DNA from: Oscillospiraceae bacterium
GTDB taxonomy: Bacteria; Bacillota; Clostridia; Oscillospirales; Oscillospiraceae
Length of the DNA stretch: 64,000 nucleotides
Assembly: GCA_017938625.1 (NCBI GenBank)
Contig: JAGBBD010000011.1
Location: 1 to 64,000 of the forward strand
Direction: 5' to 3'
Position numbers and translations under genes: made by a program
Shown: in pieces, positions 24,139-31,476 of the stretch
Layout: every line of letters starts with the position of its first letter
Position numbering within the stretch: the first letter of the stretch is position 1
Notes under the pieces: generated by a model
Told to the model about the DNA's origin: nothing
The model's input: the letters and a program-made list of their open reading frames with translations, nothing else
The model's database searches: none

Positions 24139-25713
24139 TCAATTCTTTTTGCGAAGTTTTTCTTTATTGAGCATACCCAGCGAATCAGCAACATCGATCA
24201 TGATCAGCTGCCAGCCGGAAACACTGCACGCAGTTCCGGGGAAATCAATGATCATATCCGCCACAAGAACGATGCCGATCGCTTCCAATGGGATACCAAG
24301 CTGCGAAAACGCAATGGTATAGCACATCACACCGCCACCCGGAACAGGAGGCGTTGCAAAGGAAAGCAGAAGATTTGTGATAAATGCGATCATAAGAAAC
24401 GATGGGGTGATGGGGATGCCGTACAGCTGCGCCATGGTCAGCTCGATACCGGTCAGTGTGGCAACGCCCGCAGGGTCAAAGAGGACCTGCCCAAGAGGGA
24501 TAGCAAACTCTACGAGAGTTTTATCCATGCCGAGCTTTTTGTTTGCATCACGGACATTGGTACCAAATGCCGCAGCCGAGGAGGCGGTGGTGAGCGAGAT
24601 CACGAAGGTCTGCCATGTCTTTCTCATCAGCAAAGCAGGTGAGACCTTTCTCAAAAATGCGACCCGCAAGAGATTGACCACATAGAATGCCACCAGCAGC
24701 AGCATGATCACCGCGATCATCTTCCAGGAGTTCAAAAGCGTGCCGAGATTTCCGCCGGCGATCATTCCCGTAAAGATGACAAAGATCAGAACAGGCAATA
24801 TGGACGAAAGCCCGGACATGATCGTTTGCACGATGGACGACAGCTGCTCTATGAGACTGTAAACACCGTTCACTCTCGATGAAAGGACAAGCATTGCAAG
24901 TCCGATCATAATGGCAATGAAGATCAGCTGCAGCATATTTCCCGTCACAAAGGGTTCAAATAAATTTGACGGAACAATGTCATAGATCAAATCGAGGACC
25001 TGGGAGAAGCCCGACGCTCCGCCGCCGTCCCACTGTATGGGGTAGAAGCAGCTTGCAAGCACTGTCACAAATACACCGATGACGATCATGTGCAGGAAAA
25101 TGGCTTTGAGCGTCTTGGTTCCGATCTTGCCGAGGGTCTCCATATTGCCCATGGAGCAGATACTGCTGAGGATCGACAAGAACACCAGCGGAACCGACAC
25201 CGCTGAGATCAGCCCCATAAATGTATCGGTCACAGGCGTCAACGCATAGTCGTTGATCCCTTGTCTGATGCCATCGGGCAAAAGGTTGAGACCAAGACCT
25301 GCGAAGATCGCCAGTGCGATGGCCGCCACCATTTTGACCGTACCGGACAGAGATTTTTTCTTGGCGATAAAGACGATGTAATTCTTGCCGTTTTTGTAGC
25401 TGTAAGTAGGAGCAAGGCCGATGCGGGCAAGCAGACCTCGGATCACATCGTCTTCTTCTCCGGCTTCGTCGAACGGATCGAAAGGCCGACCTTCCACGAC
25501 CAATTCCACTTTGATGGAGGAAAGGCGCTTTCCGCATTTGAGCGAAAAGACGGCTTCCTCTCCAAACTTTTCTTGATAATCCAGCAATACTTCCTCGAAG
25601 GAGAGCTTATTACGGAGAACTTCCCGCCGATCCACGCCCGATGCGGTGAGGAACTGCTCTACTTCCTCACCGGCAAGGTCGATATTGCTGTTTGAAAAAC
25701 TGTATTGTTTCAA
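24139..25713 (-). CDS. DAACS symporter with N-terminal RsbW-like domain, copy 2
   Basis: 524 residues, TTG start after GTGAGGC. It has the same architecture as the downstream neighbour and is clearly a tandem paralogue: RsbW-like residues 1-115 (NKLSFEEVLLDYQ, PFDPFDEAGEEDDVIRGLLARIG), then a DAACS carrier with TASSAAAFGTNVRDANKKLG and TPPVPGGG. The N-box Asn is again absent. Likely substrates are acidic or small neutral amino acids or C4-dicarboxylates. It follows the GlnQ fusion after 15 bases. The fused domains appear more conserved between the two copies than the carriers, which suggests a shared regulatory partner. Confidence 0.88.
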   Translation of the reverse strand: MKQYSFSNSNIDLAGEEVEQFLTASGVDRREVLRNKLSFEEVLLDYQEKFGEEAVFSLKCGKRLSSIKVELVVEGRPFDPFDEAGEEDDVIRGLLARIGLAPTYSYKNGKNYIVFIAKKKSLSGTVKMVAAIALAIFAGLGLNLLPDGIRQGINDYALTPVTDTFMGLISAVSVPLVFLSILSSICSMGNMETLGKIGTKTLKAIFLHMIVIGVFVTVLASCFYPIQWDGGGASGFSQVLDLIYDIVPSNLFEPFVTGNMLQLIFIAIMIGLAMLVLSSRVNGVYSLIEQLSSIVQTIMSGLSSILPVLIFVIFTGMIAGGNLGTLLNSWKMIAVIMLLLVAFYVVNLLRVAFLRKVSPALLMRKTWQTFVISLTTASSAAAFGTNVRDANKKLGMDKTLVEFAIPLGQVLFDPAGVATLTGIELTMAQLYGIPITPSFLMIAFITNLLLSFATPPVPGGGVMCYTIAFSQLGIPLEAIGIVLVADMIIDFPGTACSVSGWQLIMIDVADSLGMLNKEKLRKKN

Positions 25714-25728
25714 CTTACTGCCTCACTA

Positions 25729-26820
25729 TTACTTGATCTTGACGGTCACAAGGTTCGTAAAACCTTCACCCTCGCACTGTGCGTATTCAATGCTCTGAGA
25801 TGCATTCTGTGCCAGCTTCAAAGACAGGACATTATCCGAAGTCTTTATATCAAAGGGTGCGCCGTCATACTTCAGAACCATGGTGAGGGCCTCTTCATCC
25901 TGAGAATATTCCAGGGCAACACTCAGCTTGAACTCGTCTGCAAGCTGAGGAAGAATGATCTGCACGCCAAGCTCTTCGAACACGGCCTGAGAACGCAGGA
26001 TGGCTCTCTGGGCGACCTGATTCTTTCTGCCGAACTCTTCCAGCGCGGTATTGAAGCCGATAAAGTCGAAATCCTTGGAAGTGATGATGGTCTCAAAGAC
26101 CTTCAGGTGCTTGATGAAGCGGATGGTCTTTTCCTTCTGAGGATTGTCGAAGATCTGCTCCGGTGTGCCGTCTTCGTAAACGCCGCCCTCATCCATATAG
26201 AACACGCGGTTGGCGATCTCTCTTGCAAAGCGCATCTCGTGGGTCACGATCATCAGGGTCAGACCCTTCTTTGCAAGATCCTTGATAACCGCCTGCACTT
26301 CGCCCACCATGGTGGGGTCAAGAGCGGATGTGGGCTCGTCCAGCAAGATGATCTCAGGCTCCATGGCAAGCGCGCGGGCAATGGCAACACGCTGTTTCTG
26401 ACCGCCGGAGAGCTCATCGGGATAGTTTAAGGCTTTATCGGCAAGACCCACAGTGCGCAGAAGCTCCATGCCCTTTTCGTAGGCTTCCTGCTTGGACTTG
26501 CCAAGAAGATCCATGGGCGCCGCCATAATGTTTTCAATGATGGTCATATGGTGGAACAGGTTAAAGGACTGGAACACCATGCCCATCTTCTGGCGGATCT
26601 TATTGATATTGCATTTCTTATCGGTGATGCATTCACCATCGACCCAGATCTCACCGGCTGTGGGTGTTTCCAGCATGTTGATGCAGCGAATCAAGGTGGA
26701 TTTGCCCGTTCCGGAAGGCCCGATAATAGAGATTACAGCACCCTTGTGGATTTCTACGTTGACATCCTTCAGCGGTGTGACATTGGGATATGCCTTTTTC
26801 AAATGACTGATCTTGATCAT
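25729..26820 (-). CDS. GlnQ-type ABC ATPase fused to diverged RsbW-like domain
   Basis: 363 residues, the same length as the paralogue at 13389. The ABC part is intact: Walker A GPSGTGKS, Q-loop VFQSF, signature LSGGQKQR, Walker B IILLDEP, H-loop VTHEM. After about residue 240 comes a 120-residue extension (FDFIGFNTALEEFGRK...ALEYSQDEEALTMVLKYDGAPFDI) that aligns in length and pattern with the RsbW-like tail of the paralogue but is more diverged. The ATG overlaps the stop of the lipoprotein-permease fusion (ATGA), so the two form one importer. The role of the tail in gating is inferred. Confidence 0.83.
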   Translation of the reverse strand: MIKISHLKKAYPNVTPLKDVNVEIHKGAVISIIGPSGTGKSTLIRCINMLETPTAGEIWVDGECITDKKCNINKIRQKMGMVFQSFNLFHHMTIIENIMAAPMDLLGKSKQEAYEKGMELLRTVGLADKALNYPDELSGGQKQRVAIARALAMEPEIILLDEPTSALDPTMVGEVQAVIKDLAKKGLTLMIVTHEMRFAREIANRVFYMDEGGVYEDGTPEQIFDNPQKEKTIRFIKHLKVFETIITSKDFDFIGFNTALEEFGRKNQVAQRAILRSQAVFEELGVQIILPQLADEFKLSVALEYSQDEEALTMVLKYDGAPFDIKTSDNVLSLKLAQNASQSIEYAQCEGEGFTNLVTVKIK

Positions 26821-29771
26821 CTTACGACCCCCTTCAGAATATTCTTGTTCTTTCTTCTTTTGGGTTCAGCTTTCTTTTTCAAAATACCGAGAAGCCCTGC
26901 AACGCCCCAGGTGATAGCAAAGTAGATCACCGCAACCGCAATCAGGGGGAAGAATGCTTCGTAGGTATTGCCTCGGATGATATCGCCCATTTTGGTCAGG
27001 TCATTGACCGCGATGTAGCCAACCACCGAAGTTGCCTTGATCAGGCCGACGATCTCACCGGAATAGGAGGGCAGGAACATTCTCATGGCCTGGGGCAGAA
27101 TAATGCGGAAGAAGGTCTGATTTCTGCTGTAGCCAAGGGCGTATGCCGCTTCCAGCTGACCGTTGTCCACACCGGAAACCGTAAGTGCCAACTGCTCGTA
27201 AACAAAGGAGCCGAAGGTCAGGATAAAGCCAATAATGGCCACCACCACACCGCTCATATCCGGCGATGTAAACACAATGTAGAACAGCACCATCAGCACC
27301 ACCAGCGTCGGCGTACCTGCGATGATGGTGGAGTATACCCTCGCCACTGCCTTGGCAAACTTGGACAGCCACTTGTTCTTGCTTCTTGCCAGCATATAAA
27401 GGGCAAAACCAAGCAGTGTGCCGCCAAGGACCGAGAAGAAGCTGATGATCAATGTGGTATAAATACCCTCTACGATCAACTTCCATCTCTGCTCTCTGAT
27501 GAAGGTCTTTTCAAAACTTTCCTTGATGGACCGGATGAAATTCTCAAAACCGCTTCTTTCGTACTTTGCCATAACCACTTCGGCATTCATATAAGGCTCG
27601 GAGAAGTTTACGCTTTCCTTTCGCTCATCGGTCATATACAGACCGCCGCAGACGAGATCATATTTTTCACCCGCCAGTCCTGCCAGACCGGAGGCAAAGG
27701 AGATATCGGAGATATTGACGTTGTAGCCGTATTCCTTGCAGAACAGATACAGCACTTCGATCTCAAAGCCCACAGGCTTGCCCTCGTACATATACACGAA
27801 GGGCTTGCGTGTGGTATCGATGGCCACATTGAGGGTTTTTTCGTTTTCTGCAAGCTCGTCAAGGGGGATCGTTTCCTCAGGCTCTGTCTCGCCGTACCAT
27901 TTCTCGATCATGGCATCGGTCTTGCCCTCTGCCTTCAGCTTGGCAAGAAACTCGTTCATCTGCGCCTGAAGCTCATTGCCGCCGTCGTTCTTCTGAAAAC
28001 CGAAGCCGATCTCTACAGTGTAATCAGGCACCGTGATGCAGGCAAGACTCTTGTCGGTACGAGCCACAGAATTGAAGTTGGGCTTATCCAGCATGATGCC
28101 GTCAACCTTGCCCTGCTTCAGTGCCACCAGCACGTCGGCAAAAGTGTTGAACTCCTTGATGCGTGCATTGGGGAACTGCTCTCTGGAATAGCCGCCGTAC
28201 AAAGATCCGGTCACAACACCAAGGGTGGCATTGTTAAACTGCGACAGACTGTTTTCGTCCACCTCGCTTTTGATAACAAAGACCAGATCCTCTGTATGGT
28301 AAATATCAGAGAAGTCTACATTTTCTTTTCTTTCATCGGTAATGGTAACGCCGGACATACCGATGTCATATTTGCCGGTGCTGACACCTGCCATAATACC
28401 GGCAAAGGCAGTATCCTCAAACTGGAGCTTGTAGCCGTATTCTTTCGCAAAAGCTGTGATAAACTCAATATCAAAGCCGGTAAGCTTGCCGTTTTTCTGA
28501 TACACAAAGGGCTTCGAGTCGGAGGCGATGCCAATTCTGAGGGTACCGCTTGCCCCCTTCAGATCATCATAGGAAGCAAATTCCGTAGGCTCGCTGTTGC
28601 CAAACCATTTCGCTTCCAAGGCCTCATGGGTACCGTCCTCCTTTGTCTGCGCCAGATATTCATTGATCTGTGCTTGCAGCGTCCGGTTTCCTCCCTTTTG
28701 GAAGATCATGCCATAATCGCTGACCGCGATGGATTCATCAATACGGTCAACTGCACTGCCTTCCCAAAGCATGGCCTTATAAATGGACTCATCTGTGGGG
28801 AAGGTGTCGATCTTGCCGTTTTCAAGGGCAGAAATGACATCTGCGTATGTATTAAACTCCATGAAGTTGGCATCGGGCAGGATGGGAGGCAGGGTGACAG
28901 CGAAGATCGAGCCTGTCACCAAACCGATTCTCTTGTCCGACAGATCGGAAATCGCAGAACTTCCCTCTGCTTCGCCCTTTGTTACCATGTAGACAGGGCT
29001 TACATAGTAAGTAGCGGTGAAGTCCATCTCTTCTCTGCGTTCCTCGGTGACCGTAATGCCGCCAAGGGCAACATCATATTTATTGGAGGTAATACCCGCA
29101 AGCTTTGTGTCAAAGTCCACAGCATGGAACTCGATCCCATATCCGTATTCCTTCGCAAATCGGATCACAAGTTCCACATCAAAGCCTCTTGCAAGACCTT
29201 CGGAAACATAGCTCACCGGCATATCCGAATCGGCGATCGCCACCGAGATCGTTCCGTTTTCGCCGCTCAAGGAGCTGTAATCTTCAAATTCTGTGGGTCT
29301 TACGCCGGAAAACCACTTATTCGCAAGTTCTTCAATATTACCGTTTTCTTTCTCTTTGGTAATAAATGCGTCAAACTCGGACTGAATCTGATCGGCCATG
29401 GCGCTGTCCGACAGCATAAAGGCATATTCTACAGGCGTGGTTTTATCACTCTTTATGGTCTTGTAGCCCTGCTTTTCCCATCCGATGGCCGAATAGAACA
29501 CGGAATCCAACAGAAGACCGTCGATCTTATCGGCATCCAGGCTGAGCAGAAGATCTACAAGATTGGATTGCTGGTATCTCTCACAGTTGGGAAACAGAAC
29601 CTGAGTCTGTCTGTCAAATTCACTTCCTGTGAGGACCCCGAGCCTTGCGTTTTCAAAATCTTCAAATGTCTCAAATTCTTTTTTCTGTTCTGTCTTGCCG
29701 CCGCATCCTGTCAAAAGGCTGCCAACCATAAGCAGTGCAAGCAGCAAGCACAAAAGTCTCTTTGTTTTCAT
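26817..29771 (-). CDS. Triple solute-binding lipoprotein fused to ABC permease
   Basis: 984 residues. Lipobox SLLTGC, Cys-23. Binding lobes alternate: lobe 2 (about 35-155), lobe 1 (165-265), lobe 2 (270-390), lobe 1 (405-500), lobe 2 (505-627), lobe 1 (640-735). A HisM/GlnP permease follows (about 765-965, five TMs, EAA loop QLEAAYALGYSRNQTFFRIILPQA). Lobe 1 is recognised by PFVYQKNGKLTGFDIE-like and GVTITDERKENVDFS-like blocks, lobe 2 by the LGVVTGS and ALENGKID/ALKQGKVDG type blocks. Read as units, these are three permuted SBPs; read conventionally, two SBPs plus two half lobes. The ATPase is the next gene. Known SBP-permease fusions exist, but this order is unusual. Confidence 0.9.
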   Translation of the reverse strand: MKTKRLLCLLLALLMVGSLLTGCGGKTEQKKEFETFEDFENARLGVLTGSEFDRQTQVLFPNCERYQQSNLVDLLLSLDADKIDGLLLDSVFYSAIGWEKQGYKTIKSDKTTPVEYAFMLSDSAMADQIQSEFDAFITKEKENGNIEELANKWFSGVRPTEFEDYSSLSGENGTISVAIADSDMPVSYVSEGLARGFDVELVIRFAKEYGYGIEFHAVDFDTKLAGITSNKYDVALGGITVTEERREEMDFTATYYVSPVYMVTKGEAEGSSAISDLSDKRIGLVTGSIFAVTLPPILPDANFMEFNTYADVISALENGKIDTFPTDESIYKAMLWEGSAVDRIDESIAVSDYGMIFQKGGNRTLQAQINEYLAQTKEDGTHEALEAKWFGNSEPTEFASYDDLKGASGTLRIGIASDSKPFVYQKNGKLTGFDIEFITAFAKEYGYKLQFEDTAFAGIMAGVSTGKYDIGMSGVTITDERKENVDFSDIYHTEDLVFVIKSEVDENSLSQFNNATLGVVTGSLYGGYSREQFPNARIKEFNTFADVLVALKQGKVDGIMLDKPNFNSVARTDKSLACITVPDYTVEIGFGFQKNDGGNELQAQMNEFLAKLKAEGKTDAMIEKWYGETEPEETIPLDELAENEKTLNVAIDTTRKPFVYMYEGKPVGFEIEVLYLFCKEYGYNVNISDISFASGLAGLAGEKYDLVCGGLYMTDERKESVNFSEPYMNAEVVMAKYERSGFENFIRSIKESFEKTFIREQRWKLIVEGIYTTLIISFFSVLGGTLLGFALYMLARSKNKWLSKFAKAVARVYSTIIAGTPTLVVLMVLFYIVFTSPDMSGVVVAIIGFILTFGSFVYEQLALTVSGVDNGQLEAAYALGYSRNQTFFRIILPQAMRMFLPSYSGEIVGLIKATSVVGYIAVNDLTKMGDIIRGNTYEAFFPLIAVAVIYFAITWGVAGLLGILKKKAEPKRRKNKNILKGVVR

Positions 29772-30010
29772 TGTGATCCTCCCTTTATTCTGTTTTTCTC
29801 ATTGTGGCATACGCTATACATTTTTCTGCCTCGTGGCATTTCTTCGGCGCGCCTTATGGACTCCGGCGTGCGAAAATCTGTATACCTGCAGAAAAAGCAA
29901 GATTTTGTATAACCCAAGCGGCATGGGATCGTATCCAGTTCCCATAAAGGACACTTGTCTGTTTCTGTTACAATAAGAAATCCGTCTTCTGTGTATTTCT
30001 TTGCATCCAA
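29768..30010 (-). CDS. Small Cys-containing protein, putative operon leader gene
   Basis: 80 residues if started at the TTG at 30010, ten bases after AAAGGAG. The sequence has a compact CPLWELDTIPCRLGYTKSC-FFC pattern with four Cys and a basic C-terminus. The TGA overlaps the ATG of the fusion lipoprotein (29768-29771), and the ribosome site of that gene (GGGAGG) lies within this frame, so translation could be coupled. I do not recognise the family. It may encode a real first cistron or be an untranslated leader that happens to be open. Confidence 0.45.
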   Translation of the reverse strand: MDAKKYTEDGFLIVTETDKCPLWELDTIPCRLGYTKSCFFCRYTDFRTPESIRRAEEMPRGRKMYSVCHNEKNRIKGGSQ

Positions 30011-30067
30011 TTTTCAGCGTCTCCTTTCCGCAAGTATTCACGAACCCTCTCATGAGCAAAATGGTAT

Positions 30068-30087
30068 ATTGTACCGCGGAAATTATA
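30068..30087 (-). promoter_or_regulatory. Candidate -10 boxes of the transport/partner-switching operon
   Basis: Minus-strand TATAAT (30082-30087) and TACAAT (30068-30073), 58-78 bases before the TTG at 30010. Neither has a good -35 hexamer at 17 bases, consistent with activator dependence. The paired repeats at 30115-30143 lie upstream of both. Confidence 0.5.
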
Positions 30088-30089
30088 AT

Positions 30090-30116
30090 AAAAAAACTCC
30101 CCATAATGGGGAGTTT
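30090..30116 (-). terminator. Terminator upstream of the transport operon
   Basis: Stem AACTCCCC/GGGGAGTT with an ATTAT loop and, on the minus strand, a run of seven T residues. It stops read-through from the GHKL fragment into the operon. Confidence 0.85.
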
Positions 30117-30143
30117 GTCGTAAATCGCAGTTTTTTGTCGTAA
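30115..30143 (-). promoter_or_regulatory. Paired TTACGACAA direct repeats, putative LytTR operator
   Basis: On the minus strand TTACGACAA occurs at 30143-30135 and 30123-30115, 20 bases apart, in a longer GCGATTTACGACAAA repeat. It has the same motif and spacing class as 9951-9979. It lies upstream of the transport operon and downstream of a GHKL kinase fragment, so it is a reasonable target of the LytTR regulator at 11554. Confidence 0.55.
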
Positions 30144-30153
30144 ATCGCACCGC

Positions 30154-30260
30154 TCACTTCAGATTCAAGCTGATCTTCGCAGAGACGAGCCCGTCTTCTG
30201 CTGTAAAATCATACATACCTTCGTATTTGTTTATCGTTGCGATCGTAGAGCGAATACCCC
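30154..30260 (-). pseudogene. C-terminal fragment of a GHKL sensor kinase
   Basis: The last 34 codons before the TGA at 30154 read GIRSTIATINKYEGMYDFTA and continue to SLNLK, closely matching the C-terminus of the intact kinase at 10282 (GIRSVIATATKYEGMYDFTA). The frame continues upstream to 30384, but those codons are repeat copy B and not kinase. The rest of the gene has been lost at a junction near 30260. This shows that a second Agr-like kinase once stood directly upstream of the transport operon. Confidence 0.8.
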
Positions 30261-30263
30261 CTG

Positions 30264-30470
30264 AAAAATGAGCATACCTCCGACCTTTCGTTAAAAGGTT
30301 GCTGCGCAAACACAACACCCCGGCTGTGAAGCAGTGATTTTTCACCGTTTCACAGCCGGGGTTATTTCTTTCATACGTCCGCAAAGCCTTGTATTTTCAA
30401 GGCTTTTGCAAAAAGAAACTGCAGACCGAGCTTGATACCCATTGTATCAAAATCGGTCTGCAGTTATGGA
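30264..30470 (+). repeat. Dispersed repeat, copy B (tRNA-adjacent)
   Basis: About 207 bases, the direct-repeat partner of 7371-7579. It contains a perfect CCCCGGCTGTGAA/TTCACAGCCGGGG hairpin, the AAAGCCTTG palindrome and the tRNA terminator hairpin. It ends at the 3' TCCA of the tRNA-Gly gene. The two copies bracket the roughly 23-kb island. Confidence 0.85.
30411..30463 (-). terminator. Terminator of tRNA-Gly
   Basis: Downstream of the tRNA on the minus strand: stem CTGCAGACCGA/TCGGTCTGCAG with nested TTGATAC/GTATCAA arms, followed by TTTCTTTTT. Confidence 0.8.
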
Positions 30471-30540
30471 GCGGGATACGGGAGTCGAACCCGCCTATGC
30501 AGCTTGGGAAGCTGCCGTTCTACCGATGAACTAATCCCGC
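30467..30540 (-). tRNA. tRNA-Gly, anticodon CCC
   Basis: 74 bases including an encoded CCA. Acceptor stem GCGGGAT/ATCCCGC, D arm GTTC...GAAC, anticodon stem GCAGC/GCTGC enclosing the loop TTCCCAA (anticodon CCC, codon GGG), and T arm with TTCGACT. All stems close. It has its own promoter at 30553-30581 and terminator at 30411-30463. Confidence 0.95.
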
Positions 30541-30552
30541 AAGGGCAGGGAT

Positions 30553-30581
30553 ATTTTAGCACGGTTCGTTGGCAAATGCAA
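30553..30581 (-). promoter_or_regulatory. Promoter of tRNA-Gly
   Basis: Minus strand: -35 TTGCAT (30576-30581), 17-base spacer, -10 TAAAAT (30553-30558). It lies 13 bases before the mature 5' end. Confidence 0.85.
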
Positions 30582-30596
30582 CCGTTTTTTGTCTTT

Positions 30597-31274
30597 TTAC
30601 CCTGCCGTCTGTGCACGCGCCATCTTTTGCCAGTTGAGAAAGCCATAGATATCATTGACAAAGAAGATCGCAAAGCAGATCACCACAGACAGATAACTGC
30701 TGTCTGCCCCGGATGCCAGAATCCACAGCACAATAAGCACCAGATCATTTGCTGCGTAAGCAATGGCATACCACGCGCTTCTGCAGAAGGTCAGATACAC
30801 GGCAGCGAAGCTGGTGGTCACAGACACGGTGCTCAGGATCAATGCATCTGTATGCAGGGCTTTTAACACAAAATAAAACACCGCCGTCACCACAGCTGTC
30901 AGAACAGCCAGATACCACCATTCCTTCCCCTGCAGCCGGTTGATCTTCACCTGCGTTTTCTTCCCTTGATAGGGATGTTTCAGCCAGCTGATGAGGGCAA
31001 TCACAGCCATGGGCATGGTCATACCGAGGTAGGTGATCATCTCTCCGTAGTAGGCGCAGGAATAGGAGATCACCCCATACAGCAGAGAGAAAGCCACCAT
31101 GAGCAAAGGCCCCAATGGATTTCCCTTTGCATTGAAGATCAAAGATGTCACACCCACGAGGGATGCCGTCAACGTTAAATAGTCCCGGGAATGGAACATC
31201 CAAAATGATATAACGATCACAGCACAAGAGCCAAACCACAGTGAAATCTCACCCTTTGTAAAATACCGTTTCAT
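30597..31274 (-). CDS. pnuC: PnuC-family nicotinamide riboside transporter
   Basis: 225 residues from the ATG at 31274 (MKRYFTKGE), six bases after TTGGAGG. The 23 extra in-frame codons upstream fall in a structured leader and are probably not translated. About seven TM helices, with family features such as SLIFNAKGNPLGP near the N-terminus, the Trp-rich EWWYLAVLTAVVT helix and the C-terminal WYAIAYAANDLVLIVLW. PnuC proteins move nicotinamide riboside (or related vitamins) by facilitated diffusion coupled to intracellular phosphorylation. It stands alone, between a tRNA and a divergent operon. Confidence 0.88.
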   Translation of the reverse strand: MKRYFTKGEISLWFGSCAVIVISFWMFHSRDYLTLTASLVGVTSLIFNAKGNPLGPLLMVAFSLLYGVISYSCAYYGEMITYLGMTMPMAVIALISWLKHPYQGKKTQVKINRLQGKEWWYLAVLTAVVTAVFYFVLKALHTDALILSTVSVTTSFAAVYLTFCRSAWYAIAYAANDLVLIVLWILASGADSSYLSVVICFAIFFVNDIYGFLNWQKMARAQTAG

Positions 31275-31390
31275 AAAACCTCCAAAAAAACAGCATCCGC
31301 CTGCACATCTTCCAAGACCTAACGATGTGCCGCGAATGCTCAAGCATTCCTACCCGGTGGCAGGGACAATATAGATTTTTTAGAATTATA
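31275..31390 (-). promoter_or_regulatory. Promoter and structured 5' leader of pnuC
   Basis: An extended -10 (TGATATAAT, hexamer 31385-31390) starts a leader of about 105 bases. It can fold into GAATGCT/AGCATTC and GCACATC/GATGTGC hairpins within a possible closing helix (CTGCC/GGCGG), followed by a T-run next to the ribosome site. A vitamin-transport gene with such a leader suggests a riboswitch. I do not recognise the class (not a TPP or lysine pattern). Confidence 0.45.
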
Positions 31391-31418
31391 TCACACACAA
31401 AGGGGATCTGCAAGTATC

Positions 31419-31447
31419 TTGTGGGAACGCGGAAACTATGGTAGAAT
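31419..31447 (+). promoter_or_regulatory. Promoter of the yfbR-mnmA-Sfp operon
   Basis: TTGTGG (31419-31424), 17-base spacer, TAGAAT (31442-31447), 29 bases before the yfbR start. Confidence 0.8.
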
Positions 31448-31476
31448 ACAAATAATAAGGAAAAGGAGTACCTGCT

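Noticed and set aside
28296..29912. 538-codon plus frame opposite the lipoprotein-permease fusion
   Set aside because: No ribosome site or domain; antisense to repeated SBP lobes.
29814..30104. 96-codon minus frame overlapping the small Cys-containing gene
   Set aside because: It covers the same DNA in another frame, crosses the probable promoter and has no ribosome site.
7371..30470. Calling the whole island an active integrative element
   Set aside because: No intact integrase, relaxase or conjugation gene is present, and the repeats are diverged, so only an ancient or passive island is supported.
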